From assembly GCA_042091375.1 (NCBI GenBank), contig JBELHO010000003.1, positions 62,001 through 126,000 on the forward strand: a DNA stretch of 64,000 nt, written 5' to 3'. The notes below the pieces were generated by a model, which was not told the DNA's origin, made no database searches, and was given only the letters and a program-made list of their open reading frames with translations. The DNA is from JBELHO01 sp042091375. GTDB lineage: Bacteria > Pseudomonadota > Gammaproteobacteria > Enterobacterales > Alteromonadaceae. A program made the position numbers and the translations under genes. Below, piece by piece: positions 50,285-60,225 of this stretch. Numbering within the stretch: the first letter of the stretch is position 1; every line of letters begins with the position of its first letter.

Positions 50285-53110
50285 TTATTTTTTAAACACC
50301 TTGAGTAACTCGTTGGCGACGTCTTCAGCGACGTCTTTGGCTAGTTTGTCAAAGCCACTTTCGAGTACTTTGAGATTTTCTTTGTAGACGTGGTGTTTGC
50401 CGTGAATATCGACATCAATAATCAAGGTAGGGGCATCGCCTTTTTTGCCCGCGGTTAAGATCCCTTTTAGGCTGCCTTTTGCTTCTAGGGAGTTAATTTT
50501 TAAGGCAGTAAGACCATTGGCTACCGCTTTTAAGGCTTTTTCTATGCCTTGATTGGTACTGTGTGCTGCACTTAACACCCCTTTTGCGACTTGCAAACCA
50601 CCGGTTGCTGTGCCTAACGCTGTCTCTAGTTCAAGCACTTTGGGATCAGCATCTACAGGTACTATCTTAACCGCTTTATCCGCCTCTTTTAACACCCCTT
50701 CTGCAGTTTTTAATGCGACTTCTTCACCACCTGCTGCGGATTTATATTCACCTGCCTTCACACCGTCTTTAGCGGCGCGGCCAAACTTCCAGTGTTTCGC
50801 ATCGTGTTTGGCTTTATCATTGTATTCTTTTGCTTTTTTATTGTTGTAATCAATTTTTTTCTTCAGGCTACTGACTTTGTCTTCATCGTGTTCGATGGTT
50901 CTCGATGCGTCGTCATAACGTTTTTTGGCCTTTTCTTTAGCTTCTTTTATTTGTTTATTGAGCTCATTGACTTTATCTTGTTTGACATTGATGGTGTGTT
51001 GAGCATTACTGATGTCTTTGTCACCTTTTTTTAAGCCTTTTAAGGCAGTGTTGACCAAAGAGCGAAAGGCTTTATCATATTTTGCCGCTAGCTTGGCATC
51101 AAAGTCTAAATCACTGCCTGCACTCAAGTGTTGGCCGGTTGACTTAACGGTTAATGCCGCGTCAAAAGCACCGCCAAAACGGGTATCAGAAGATAACATC
51201 ACCTGACTTGGCTCAATGTCAATTACATATTTTTCTTCAAAATTTTTAAACAGTTCGATATCACCAGCCATATAAAACTTTGGATCAACACTCGGGCCAG
51301 CTTGCACAGTGAGCTCGGCATCTTTGAGATCTAAAGGCCCAAATTTGATCGGATCTAAGGTGCCGCTCAGAGAAAACCCTTCGGTTGATGCATAGCCAGA
51401 AGCCGTACCTAATTCTTTTTTATCAAAGATAAGCGTAGCTTGTAAGGCCATACCGGCACCTTCAATTTCGAGTTTGTCGGCTAAATCATCGGGTAATGAA
51501 GCACCGGGAGTCATAAACGCAAAGGCCATATCTTTTAAACTAATGGACATGGGCTTAAAACCGCCGCCTTTGGGTTTAGCACTCTTGTTGGCATGTTTTA
51601 TGAGATTATTAAAGCTTAACTCATTGGCCGTACCGGCTAATGCTATTGCCGTGGGCAGACCTAAAGCTTCTGGCGAGAGCACCATATCCGCTGCCGCTGT
51701 AACGGTTTCGGAGCCCACTTTTACTGTGCCTTCTAGGCTTAAATCAAAACTTCCCGTTTCATTGATACCTGCACTTATTGAAGTGTTCTCTATAGTTAAG
51801 CCTTTAATACCTATGGCATTTTTCCAGTCACCTTGCATGTCACCAGAGACGAAAACTTCAATTTCAGTATCGTTTTCCTTCAAACCAAAATCGACGTCAA
51901 ACTCTATGTCTTGACCCTTGCTTTGTTTCATTTTTACTGCAGTTTTAAAACCCAGACCGGCGCCATTTTCAGACAGCGACATAAAAAACTCAACGCTGGC
52001 ATCTTTTAATTTGAGAAACTTAAAACCGTGGTCGCTTGGGGCGTCCATATCAACCGTAATATCGACACTAGGGCGATGCGAAAATAAACCAGAAATTTCG
52101 CCATCGACATCTAATTTGGCTTTTCCTAAGCCAATTTTTCCTAAGGCTTTTTGTACATTACTAGGGGCTTGAGCCACATCAAATTCAGCGATAAGGCTCA
52201 TGCCTTGTCCCAGTTCTAAATCATCTTCGGGTAGCGCACCATCAACCGTAAAAAAGTTTTGTACCGCTAAAGGCAGTTCATCATAAGCACCAGTTAACCC
52301 CTCAGTTGAAGTGATAAGGCGCATCTTAGGCAGGCCAATATCTTTGAGAAAACTTTTTTTGTGGCCGGTAATATCGGCTAAGGTCAATGGTTTTTCGAAT
52401 TTAAAGCCAATATTCCAGCCTTTGTTTTCACCGTCATAAAACACCACAGAGTCAACTTTTTTGTTGAGAATATCTATAGTGCCACCTAAGGTGTCTAATG
52501 AAATAACAGGTGATTCAATGGCGAAGTGTTTAACGTCTGGAATGTGTTTAAACTCATTAAAATCAGCGAGAGAAAAACGATGGCCAGTTAAAGCCATGGT
52601 AAAATCAGCCAATTTTTTGTCTTCTACGGCAATATCGATGTTTACATCGATATTTTCCCCCTTTCTCTTAAAAACACCACCTAGCTCTCCTGATAAGGCA
52701 ACGGCAATATCACTGCTGTCTACTGTTAATTCCAAGCCCAGTTCACTGAGTTCAAGCATTGACATACCGAAAGCATTTTTCCAGTCAATTTTACCTTGTT
52801 CGCTTGAAGTGAAAATTAATTTCTTTTGTTTTAGTGCCTCGGCATCGACCGAGCCGGCAAAGTTTAGCTTATGACCACCGAATTTTGCGGGAAAATGCAG
52901 ACCTACCGCATCATCACTAACCACAATAAATGAAGGCAATGTAATACCCAGCTCTGTTAACGCCTTTTTAACGGTGACTGTCTCGGCATAACTGGGATTG
53001 ATCATCAAAAAAGTAAGTATTATCAACAAAAATCGCTTGAAAGTTCCGATTTTGGCTAATGAAGTCACAGGTGAAATCGCATAGTTATTTTGCATCTTTA
53101 TTACCGCCAT
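50285..53110 (-). CDS. Large exported protein of unknown function with coiled coil
   Basis: I do not recognise this 941-residue protein. An N-terminal signal (about 28-43, ending FLMINPSYAET) suggests export. Residues about 45-690 are beta-rich and Asp/Gly/Leu-rich, with recurring segments of the type LELSELGLELTVDSSDIAVALSGELGG. They also resemble each other loosely (GLSLTGTL, FSLSGTLDP), so internal repeats are likely. A Lys-rich coiled coil spans about 705-800 (VNELNKQIKEAKEKAKKRYDDA). A final alpha/beta segment ends LLKVFKK. The start may be ATG 53110 or ATG 53095; a 17-bp duplication covers this point. The gene for a lipoprotein lies upstream on the same strand. Confidence 0.8.
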   Translation of the reverse strand: MAVIKMQNNYAISPVTSLAKIGTFKRFLLIILTFLMINPSYAETVTVKKALTELGITLPSFIVVSDDAVGLHFPAKFGGHKLNFAGSVDAEALKQKKLIFTSSEQGKIDWKNAFGMSMLELSELGLELTVDSSDIAVALSGELGGVFKRKGENIDVNIDIAVEDKKLADFTMALTGHRFSLADFNEFKHIPDVKHFAIESPVISLDTLGGTIDILNKKVDSVVFYDGENKGWNIGFKFEKPLTLADITGHKKSFLKDIGLPKMRLITSTEGLTGAYDELPLAVQNFFTVDGALPEDDLELGQGMSLIAEFDVAQAPSNVQKALGKIGLGKAKLDVDGEISGLFSHRPSVDITVDMDAPSDHGFKFLKLKDASVEFFMSLSENGAGLGFKTAVKMKQSKGQDIEFDVDFGLKENDTEIEVFVSGDMQGDWKNAIGIKGLTIENTSISAGINETGSFDLSLEGTVKVGSETVTAAADMVLSPEALGLPTAIALAGTANELSFNNLIKHANKSAKPKGGGFKPMSISLKDMAFAFMTPGASLPDDLADKLEIEGAGMALQATLIFDKKELGTASGYASTEGFSLSGTLDPIKFGPLDLKDAELTVQAGPSVDPKFYMAGDIELFKNFEEKYVIDIEPSQVMLSSDTRFGGAFDAALTVKSTGQHLSAGSDLDFDAKLAAKYDKAFRSLVNTALKGLKKGDKDISNAQHTINVKQDKVNELNKQIKEAKEKAKKRYDDASRTIEHDEDKVSSLKKKIDYNNKKAKEYNDKAKHDAKHWKFGRAAKDGVKAGEYKSAAGGEEVALKTAEGVLKEADKAVKIVPVDADPKVLELETALGTATGGLQVAKGVLSAAHSTNQGIEKALKAVANGLTALKINSLEAKGSLKGILTAGKKGDAPTLIIDVDIHGKHHVYKENLKVLESGFDKLAKDVAEDVANELLKVFKK

Positions 53111-53134
53111 GTATTAGTTACCGCCATGTATTAG
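53101..53134. repeat. 17-bp tandem duplication at the large gene start
   Basis: TTACCGCCATGTATTAG occurs twice in a row. The first copy contains the ATG (as CAT) at 53110 of the 941-residue protein gene; the second makes an out-of-frame ATG that soon meets a stop. The duplication looks recent because the copies are identical. Confidence 0.9.
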
Positions 53135-53270
53135 TTACTAGCAACTGTTAGTTACTGTCATTTCAAAATTATTGATAGTGTGTGTTTTTTCATCTCACTT
53201 AGTTTTTTTATTCAGGTTTTCACCTGCACTATTGACATGCATAGGTTTACCTAAGCAAACATAACGAGTA

Positions 53271-53897
53271 TCAATAATCCGAATCACTAGAGCTATCTGA
53301 GTCATCATCACTATCACTAGTGGTTTGCTGACTACTTTGCAGTAGTTGTGGAGAATTTGCACTACTGACCATTTGTGTCCCCTTGTCGCTGACCGTGAGT
53401 AGAGTTGAGTCTTTGACTGAATCTCCAATGGTTACTGTGGTATTTTGTGCCTCTGTCGCCCACACTTTACCAATGGTTTGTAGGGTTTGATTATATAATG
53501 TCAGTGCTTCTTGCTTATTCAAATCATAGTTGACTGAAAACTCACAGGCGCGAAAAAACATCTCTCTTGCCATTAATACCGTGGGAGTTCTGCCGGCCAT
53601 TTCAACTTCATTTGAGTCATCTTGTCCAGATATTTGATCACTACTGGTGTCGATAAGGGCATAACTTATGTTGGCATCATCGCCCTGATCATAAGCCGCA
53701 TCTGGCATAGATTGCGTACATATGAGGTAATTAGCATTTTTATCGCGAATAAAAGTCTGTGAGATCCCCGCGGTCACTGCAATAGCGCTATTAACTTGTA
53801 TTGTTTTGTGCTCTGGTACTGGTTGATAAGTACTGCCGCAAGCGCCAAGTAAAAGCACAGAGCCAAGCAACGGCATATTTTTTAGGAAAAACTGCAT
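53271..53897 (-). CDS. Lipoprotein of unknown function with acidic Ser/Asp tail
   Basis: This protein of 208 residues has a clear lipoprotein signal (LLLGAC, Cys at about 20) and no family I recognise. The mature part contains SAIAVTAGISQTFIRDKNANYLICTQSMPDAA and a helical segment AREMFFRACEFSVNYDLNKQEALTLYNQTLQTIGK. The C-terminus is a low-complexity acidic tail rich in Ser and Asp (SDSDDDSDSSSDSDY). It is the upstream neighbour of the 941-residue protein gene, 160 bp away on the same strand, so the two may work together. Confidence 0.78.
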   Translation of the reverse strand: MQFFLKNMPLLGSVLLLGACGSTYQPVPEHKTIQVNSAIAVTAGISQTFIRDKNANYLICTQSMPDAAYDQGDDANISYALIDTSSDQISGQDDSNEVEMAGRTPTVLMAREMFFRACEFSVNYDLNKQEALTLYNQTLQTIGKVWATEAQNTTVTIGDSVKDSTLLTVSDKGTQMVSSANSPQLLQSSQQTTSDSDDDSDSSSDSDY

Positions 53898-54255
53898 ATA
53901 AGATCCTAATTACCATAATAAATATAAAAATAATGTGTCGTATTTAAGCATAGTGTACAAAAAAAGCAAATTCTACCATTTGAGTAAACTAATTGAGGTA
54001 ATGGTGAAAAATATTTGCTAGTGGCACAAAGCGCAGTCGTAAAAGCTTTTAGTTTTAAAGCTGCTGGCGGTAACAAAACAAAAACACCCTATTTTGGCAA
54101 ATGTTTTCGAGGATGATTATCGACTGTTTAAGAGAAATTTAAACACTCTGGTCATTATATAATAGTTAAAATAATGAGTTAACAAAATTGATGTCAATAC
54201 TCATTAAAAAGAAGGCACTCATTGCCTCCTTTTTAGGTTTTTTGTATTCAACAGA
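53898..54255. other. 358-bp intergenic region
   Basis: No gene can be supported here. The region is AT-rich. It holds the promoter side of the lipoprotein gene (no clear consensus seen) and, at its right end, the terminator hairpin of the M28 peptidase gene (54206-54234). I saw no RNA gene or long repeat in the remainder. Confidence 0.6.
54206..54234 (-). terminator. Terminator of the M28 peptidase gene
   Basis: AAAAAGAAGGCA pairs with TGCCTCCTTTTT over 12 bp with one mismatch and a 5-nt loop; on the minus strand the stem runs into five T residues. It lies 21 bp past the stop codon of the peptidase gene. Confidence 0.75.
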
Positions 54256-55662
54256 TCAACGTCTTACTTTCAAATCGACATTGGTATCGGCAAATAAGAA
54301 GATGGTAGCGGCATATGCTGCCACATTTTGCGCTAATTCGGCTGGAATGATTTTATCTAATGTGTCATCCGGAGTGTGATGTAAGTCGAAATAATCAGAG
54401 CCTTCTTGATTTAAGCGAATAGTTGGCACCCCTTTATCGGCCATAGGAATAATGTCTGGTCCGCCACCTTTGACGTCTGAGCCACCGCGAATTATGCCCA
54501 AAGGAGCAATGATTTTGGCTATTTCGTCTACTAATTTACTGGCTTCTGGGTTGACATTAGAAACGATTCGCCAGATATTTCGCGCACCGAAGTCAGACTC
54601 AGTGGCCATGACGTGGTTGTCGAGGTTGTCTTGGTGCTTTTGGGCATAAGCGTATGCGCCTAATAAGCCCACTTCTTCCGCACCGAACATGACAACGCGA
54701 ATGGTGCGTTTCGGGCGTTTAGGTAAGTTGGCAATTAACTTGGCTGCCGCAGTCGTTATGGCAATACCTGCGCCATCGTCAACCGCTCCAGTGCCTAAAT
54801 CCCAACTGTCTAGGTGGCCGCCGATAAGCACGATTTCTTCAGGCTTTTCACTGCCAATTAAATCCAATACAACGTTGCCACTAGTGACTTCGCCTTGCCA
54901 ATCAGAGCCAGAATGAAGAGAGATAGATAAGGGTTTATTTAAATTGTGTAAGCGACGCAAGTGATCGGCATCTGGATTGGATATAGCGATGACCGGAATG
55001 TTGGCCCATTTGTCTTGGTTTTTACTCATCATGCCAGTGTGTGGAAAGCGATGCGAGTCGGAGCCTACAGAGCGAATGATTAACGCACTTGCGCCACCGC
55101 GCTCAGCGTGTTGCCAGCCAATTCGGCGCTTTTGGTTTGATGGGCCATAACCTTCTCCTGTTTGACTTTTAACCATGGGCTCGCCATCAACAAAGGCAAC
55201 TTTGCCTTTTAGGGTACCGTCTTCAATCGACGTTAGGGCGTGAATGTCTCTGAAATAAATGATAGGTGCATTGATTTCTTTCTCACTTGGGGCTGCACCA
55301 CCAAGCGCTGAACCATATAATTCTTGGTTATAAGGTGAAGTCAGGGCAATGTGTAAGTGACCCCTGTCCCAAAATGGCATAGTAAATTCTTCAATCGTGG
55401 CTTTGTCAAAGCCTAACTCTTTACCTAATTTAACACCCCAATCACGTGCTCGCTTTTCGGCTTCCGAACCGCCTAGTCGAGGACCAATTTCTGTCGTCAA
55501 AGACTCGACTATGTTAAAACCAAGATCGCTTTTTAGGGCGGTGTTGATCAACTGCTGCGCCGTTGCTTTTTGTTGCGCTGTCAATGCTAATTCTGCGGCG
55601 ACTAAAGGCATACTCAATGCGCATAACAGGGCACTGAGGGTTAGGCTATTCAATAATTTCAT
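54256..55662 (-). CDS. M28 family zinc metallopeptidase, carboxypeptidase Q-like
   Basis: This exported peptidase of 468 residues starts with a signal peptide (about 1-22, ending MPLVAAEL). It carries a PA domain in the middle and the M28 zinc ligands: GGHLDSWDLGTGAVDDGAG (His, Asp), EEVGLLGAYA (catalytic and ligand Glu), ESDFGA and a final HHTPDDTLDKI. The layout is close to carboxypeptidase Q/plasma glutamate carboxypeptidase, so it probably releases amino acids from peptides in the periplasm or outside. I use ATG 55662 after CTGGAG; a longer frame reaching 55776 would bury the signal peptide. Confidence 0.92.
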   Translation of the reverse strand: MKLLNSLTLSALLCALSMPLVAAELALTAQQKATAQQLINTALKSDLGFNIVESLTTEIGPRLGGSEAEKRARDWGVKLGKELGFDKATIEEFTMPFWDRGHLHIALTSPYNQELYGSALGGAAPSEKEINAPIIYFRDIHALTSIEDGTLKGKVAFVDGEPMVKSQTGEGYGPSNQKRRIGWQHAERGGASALIIRSVGSDSHRFPHTGMMSKNQDKWANIPVIAISNPDADHLRRLHNLNKPLSISLHSGSDWQGEVTSGNVVLDLIGSEKPEEIVLIGGHLDSWDLGTGAVDDGAGIAITTAAAKLIANLPKRPKRTIRVVMFGAEEVGLLGAYAYAQKHQDNLDNHVMATESDFGARNIWRIVSNVNPEASKLVDEIAKIIAPLGIIRGGSDVKGGGPDIIPMADKGVPTIRLNQEGSDYFDLHHTPDDTLDKIIPAELAQNVAAYAATIFLFADTNVDLKVRR

Positions 55663-55897
55663 TTTTGCTCCAGTTGGGTGAAACGTTAATCGATGAGTTA
55701 CTTGTAAAGTGAAGTTGGCAAATTCTAAATCTTTCATACCCTTTACGCCAATTATTTCGAAAAGATCATTCAACACCTCATTAGCTGTATTGTTATATAT
55801 TCCATTTTAGAATAAAAAAGTGATATCTATTCTTTTTAATGTGATCAGACAACCACTATTATTTGCTTATATTTTGCATTACTCGAGTTGAGTGAAG

Positions 55898-57691
55898 ATG
55901 TCTGAACAACAAAATTTAAATCAAACCATGCTGAGTAATGAGCAATTAGGCTCATTAAAACAGGCTATTGGTGGTTATTCTCCGCTGCAGCTAGCATGGG
56001 CGAGCGGGTATTTAGCGGCAATAAGCGAAGGCACCTCGGCGGTTGCATTACCAACATCAACAGTAACTCAAGCGTCTTCAATATTGACTATTTTATATGG
56101 TTCGCAAACTGGTAATGCTAAGGGGGTAGCCCTAGCGCTAGCTGAGCAAGCGCAAGCACAAGGGTTAACGGTAGAATGTAAAAACATGGGCGAGTTTAAG
56201 CCCAAGAGTATTAAAAATGTTAACCATCTGCTTATTGTTGCCAGTACCAATGGCGAAGGCGAAGCGCCAGATGATGCCATTGCTTTGCATGAATTTTTAC
56301 AGTCTAAAAAAGCCCCTAAATTAGCTCATTTACATTACGGTGTTTTGGCATTAGGGGATACCAGTTATGAATTTTTCTGTCAAACAGGTAAAGATTTTGA
56401 CCAGTATTTATCAGCACTTGGCGCAAAGTCGATGCATCCTCGTGTCGATTGTGATGTTGACTATGAAGAGGCCGCCAGTGTTTGGACCTCGGCGATCATT
56501 GCAAAAGCACAAGAGATGATAGGAAGCGAACAGGTTACTAATAATGTGGTTACTTTGCCAACGGTTGGCGCCACTCAGCAATACACTAAACAAAATCCTT
56601 ACATAGCTGAGCTTATTGTCAGTCAAAAAATTACCGGTTGTGATTCCAATAAAGAAGTTTGCCATGTTGAAATTGACTTGGCAGATTCAGGCATGACATA
56701 TCAGCCCGGTGATGCATTAGGCATATGGTTTGATAATGATGCCGAGCTGGTTGCGGAGTTAATGACCACATTACATATTGAACCTAGTACCACAGTCAAG
56801 TTAGGTGGTAAAACCTTTACTGTGCAAGAGGCACTGACTTCGACGCTGGAAATTACCCAAACGGCAGTTAATTTTGTGCACTTTTGGGCACAGCACTCGC
56901 AAAATGAAAAATTATTGAGTTTAGTTGGTGATAACAATGCCACCAGAGATTATGCTGCTGCTCACCAAGTTGTTGATGTGGTTAAAGTGGCCCCAGCAAA
57001 AATTGATGCGCAAGCCTTAGTTGATGCGCTGCGAAAAATCACCCCTCGTTTGTATTCTATTGCCTCGAGCCAAGCTGAAGTCGAAGAAGAAGTGCATTTA
57101 ACCGTTGGTTTAGTGAAATATCATGCAAATGGCGTATCGCGAATGGGCGGGGCATCAGGCTTTTTAGCTAAACGCTTAGCCGAAGGTGGGCAAGTTAAGG
57201 TGTTTATTGAACACAATGATAATTTTCGGTTGCCTGAGGACGGTAACACACCGGTGATCATGATCGGTCCGGGTACTGGTATAGCGCCATTTCGCGCTTT
57301 TATGCAAGAACGTGAAGCCCAGCAAGCAACTGGCGACAATTGGCTGTTTTTTGGTGATCAAACCTTTACCCAAGACTTTCTTTATCAAACTGAATGGCAA
57401 GGCTACTTAAAAGCAGGGTTGTTAAGCAAAATTGATTTAGCTTTTTCCCGTGATCAAGCCAACAAAATCTATGTACAAGATCGTCTAGCAGAAAACGCAG
57501 CAGAACTATTCACTTGGCTTGAGCGCGGAGCGCATCTCTATCTATGTGGCGATATGAGTCGGATGGCCAAAGATGTGGAAGCCACCTTAATCGATATTAT
57601 TATTGCGCAAGGTAATAAGACAACTGAGCAAGCTGTCCAGTATTTAAAAGATTTACGCAACGCTAAGCGTTACCAAAAGGATGTATATTAA
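55898..57691 (+). CDS. cysJ: Sulfite reductase flavoprotein subunit CysJ
   Basis: CysJ (597 residues) passes electrons from NADPH via FAD and FMN to CysI for sulfite reduction. The flavodoxin domain (about 65-200) has LYGSQTGNAKGVA and STNGEGEAPDDA, the FAD domain has RLYSIASSQAEV, and the NADPH domain has MIGPGTGIAPFRAFMQ and ends AKRYQKDVY. I use ATG 55898; an in-frame GTG two codons earlier is possible. Its stop overlaps the cysI start by one base. It is divergent from the peptidase gene. Confidence 0.96.
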   Translation: MSEQQNLNQTMLSNEQLGSLKQAIGGYSPLQLAWASGYLAAISEGTSAVALPTSTVTQASSILTILYGSQTGNAKGVALALAEQAQAQGLTVECKNMGEFKPKSIKNVNHLLIVASTNGEGEAPDDAIALHEFLQSKKAPKLAHLHYGVLALGDTSYEFFCQTGKDFDQYLSALGAKSMHPRVDCDVDYEEAASVWTSAIIAKAQEMIGSEQVTNNVVTLPTVGATQQYTKQNPYIAELIVSQKITGCDSNKEVCHVEIDLADSGMTYQPGDALGIWFDNDAELVAELMTTLHIEPSTTVKLGGKTFTVQEALTSTLEITQTAVNFVHFWAQHSQNEKLLSLVGDNNATRDYAAAHQVVDVVKVAPAKIDAQALVDALRKITPRLYSIASSQAEVEEEVHLTVGLVKYHANGVSRMGGASGFLAKRLAEGGQVKVFIEHNDNFRLPEDGNTPVIMIGPGTGIAPFRAFMQEREAQQATGDNWLFFGDQTFTQDFLYQTEWQGYLKAGLLSKIDLAFSRDQANKIYVQDRLAENAAELFTWLERGAHLYLCGDMSRMAKDVEATLIDIIIAQGNKTTEQAVQYLKDLRNAKRYQKDVY

Positions 57692-59424
57692 TGACTGATA
57701 CAAGTCGGGCAAATGGCCCTTTCATCGTCACTGGAAAATTAGCTGACAATGAACGTTTAAAGGCGCAGAGTAATTTTTTACGCGGTACCATTGAGGCTGA
57801 TCTAGCTGACAAGGTCACTGGCGGCTTTAATGGTGACAATTTTCAACTGATCCGTTTTCATGGTATGTATCAACAAGACGACCGTGATATACGTGCTGAA
57901 CGCAACAAACAAAAGTTAGAACCGTTACACAATGTAATGCTTCGGGCTCGTATGCCGGGAGGTATAATAAACCCAGAGCAGTGGCTAGCTATTGATAAAT
58001 TTGCCACTGAGCACACTTTATACGGCAGTATTCGCTTAACTACTCGGCAAACCTTCCAGTTTCACGGGGTATTAAAGCCGAACATCAAATTAATGCATCA
58101 AACCTTAAACAGCATAGGTATTGATTCCATTGCCACGGCTGGTGATGTCAACCGCAATGTATTGTGTACTACTAACCCTGTTGAATCTGAACTCCATCAG
58201 GAGGCCTATCAATGGGCCAGTAAGATCAGCGAACACCTACTGCCAAAAACACGCGCTTATGCAGAAATTTGGCTTGACGGCGAAAAACTTCAGGGGCCGC
58301 AAGGGGAAACCACTGAAGAGCCTATTTTAGGCAATAATTATTTGCCGCGTAAATTTAAAACTACGGTAGTGATCCCTCCGCAAAATGATGTTGACGTGCA
58401 TGCCAATGATTTAAATTTTGTCGCCATTGCTGAACAGGGCAAGTTAGTCGGTTTTAACGTTTTAGTCGGTGGCGGCTTAGCCATGACTCATGGTGATAAA
58501 TCAACTTATGCTCGTTGTGCCGATGATTTTGGATTTGTGCCACTAGCGCATACTTTAGATGTGGCTGCCGCTGTTGTCTCAACGCAGCGAGACTGGGGCA
58601 ACCGTGTCAATCGCAAAAATGCGAAAACTAAATACACCCTTGACCGAGTGGGCATTGATGTTTTTAAAAGTGAAGTTGAGAAGCGAGCCGGTATTGTTTT
58701 TCAGCCATCACGTGCTTATAAATTCACTGAGCGAGGCGACCGCATAGGTTGGGTTGAGGGATTTGATGGCAAACACCATCTAGCACTGTTTATTGAAAAT
58801 GGCCGTTTATTAGATAAGCCAGGTAAGCCATTGAAAACCGGTGTTGCTGAAATTGCTAAAGTGCACCAAGGTGATTTTCGCATGACCGCCAACCAAAATT
58901 TAATCGTGGCAGGGGTCGCCACTGAAAATAAAGCCCAGATTGAACAACTGGCCATTGCTCACGGTTTAATGGACGACAGAGTGTCAAATCAGCGAAAAAA
59001 TTCAATGGCTTGTGTGGCATTTCCTACTTGCCCATTAGCCATGGCCGAAGCTGAGCGTTATTTACCGGGTCTAGTCGACGAGGTGGAAGGTATTTTAACA
59101 ACTCATGGCATTGCTGATGAACACATTATTTTACGGGTAACGGGTTGTCCCAATGGTTGCGGGCGAGCTATGTTGGCAGAAATTGGTTTAGTCGGTAAGG
59201 GACCGGGAAAATATAATATGCATTTAGGTGGCAATATTGCTGGGACAAGAGTACCTAAGATGTATAAAGAAAACTTAGATCATCAAGGGATCCTCACTGA
59301 AATTGATGCGCTTGTGGCTCTATGGGTGGCAGAGCGGCAAAGCAATGAAGCCTTTGGTGATTTTGTTATCCGCGTCGGTATTGTCAAAGAGGTCAAGGTG
59401 AGTAAGCGAGATTTTCATGACTGA
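57691..59424 (+). CDS. cysI: Sulfite reductase hemoprotein subunit CysI
   Basis: CysI (577 residues) carries siroheme and a [4Fe-4S] cluster and reduces sulfite to sulfide with electrons from CysJ. The cluster cysteines are in SMACVAFPTCPLAMAEAER and TGCPNGCGRAMLAEIGL, and the siroheme-binding basic residues lie in RLTTRQTFQFHG. Two sulfite reductase half-domains are complete. It overlaps cysJ by one base and cysH by 8 nt, so the operon is tightly coupled. Confidence 0.97.
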   Translation: MTDTSRANGPFIVTGKLADNERLKAQSNFLRGTIEADLADKVTGGFNGDNFQLIRFHGMYQQDDRDIRAERNKQKLEPLHNVMLRARMPGGIINPEQWLAIDKFATEHTLYGSIRLTTRQTFQFHGVLKPNIKLMHQTLNSIGIDSIATAGDVNRNVLCTTNPVESELHQEAYQWASKISEHLLPKTRAYAEIWLDGEKLQGPQGETTEEPILGNNYLPRKFKTTVVIPPQNDVDVHANDLNFVAIAEQGKLVGFNVLVGGGLAMTHGDKSTYARCADDFGFVPLAHTLDVAAAVVSTQRDWGNRVNRKNAKTKYTLDRVGIDVFKSEVEKRAGIVFQPSRAYKFTERGDRIGWVEGFDGKHHLALFIENGRLLDKPGKPLKTGVAEIAKVHQGDFRMTANQNLIVAGVATENKAQIEQLAIAHGLMDDRVSNQRKNSMACVAFPTCPLAMAEAERYLPGLVDEVEGILTTHGIADEHIILRVTGCPNGCGRAMLAEIGLVGKGPGKYNMHLGGNIAGTRVPKMYKENLDHQGILTEIDALVALWVAERQSNEAFGDFVIRVGIVKEVKVSKRDFHD

Positions 59425-60178
59425 TGCGACTTCATCAACAGCAAAATTTGCTTTAAATAACCAAGCTGCTGATTTATTGTCAGATACTTATCTGCAACAG
59501 AGCAATGAAGTATTAGAGCAACAAACAGCGACTCAACGCGTTGCATGGGCGATGCAACATTTGCCCGGTAAATTTGTTTTATCGTCAAGTTTTGGTATTC
59601 AATCGGCGGTAATGTTGCACATGCTGACCCAAGTTGATGCCAATATGCCGATAATTCTCACCGATACTGGCTATTTATTTCCCGAAACGTATCAATTTAT
59701 TGACCAGCTCACCGAGCGTTTATCACTTAACTTACACGTTTATAGTGCTGAGCAAAGTGCTGCTTGGCAGCAAGCTAAGTATGGACGGGAATGGGCAAGT
59801 GATGACACTGCATTAAAAGCCTATAATCGCCGCAATAAAATTGAACCACTTGAACAAGGCTTGAATCGTCTCGACGCCGGCACGTGGTTTTCTGGGGTGC
59901 GCCGTCAACAGTCAGACTATCGCCGCTCTTTACCTGTGGTAAGTATTTTACGAGGGCGTTGCAAAGTACATCCGATCATCGATTGGAGTAATAAAGATAT
60001 TCATCAATATTTAACGCAACACAAATTGCCTTATCACCCATTGTGGGAAAAAGGCTATGTCTCGGTTGGTGATGTGCACAGCACTCAACCTTTAACTATT
60101 GGTATGACTGAAAGTGATACAAGGTTTATTGGTCGACAAAGAGAATGTGGTTTGCATACAGATGGCGACGGCATTTAA
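59417..60178 (+). CDS. cysH: Phosphoadenosine phosphosulfate reductase CysH
   Basis: CysH (253 residues) reduces PAPS to sulfite using thioredoxin or glutaredoxin. The PP-loop-like motif SSSFGIQSAVMLHM (about 55-68) and TDTGYLFPET are present. The redox cysteine is Cys244 in RECGLHTDG. The lack of the extra CC/CXXC cysteines of Fe-S APS reductases points to PAPS as the substrate. It starts 8 nt inside cysI. The PAP produced is the substrate of CysQ, also encoded in this window. Confidence 0.95.
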   Translation: MTDATSSTAKFALNNQAADLLSDTYLQQSNEVLEQQTATQRVAWAMQHLPGKFVLSSSFGIQSAVMLHMLTQVDANMPIILTDTGYLFPETYQFIDQLTERLSLNLHVYSAEQSAAWQQAKYGREWASDDTALKAYNRRNKIEPLEQGLNRLDAGTWFSGVRRQQSDYRRSLPVVSILRGRCKVHPIIDWSNKDIHQYLTQHKLPYHPLWEKGYVSVGDVHSTQPLTIGMTESDTRFIGRQRECGLHTDGDGI

Positions 60179-60225
60179 ATCAGGCAGATAAGGTAAAAGG
60201 CTACATATATACTTAATAATTGCCA

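Noticed and set aside
51474..51914. Plus-strand open frames antisense to the 941-residue gene
   Set aside because: Several such frames exist along this gene; all lack ribosome binding sites and mirror its codon bias.
53195..53428. Open frame of 77 codons downstream of the lipoprotein gene
   Set aside because: It is an alternative frame overlapping the lipoprotein 3' end with no ribosome binding site or recognisable motif.
54011..54025. TGGCACAAAGCGCAG as a second sigma-54 promoter
   Set aside because: The spacing between the GG and GC elements is two bases too short and no plus-strand gene follows closely.
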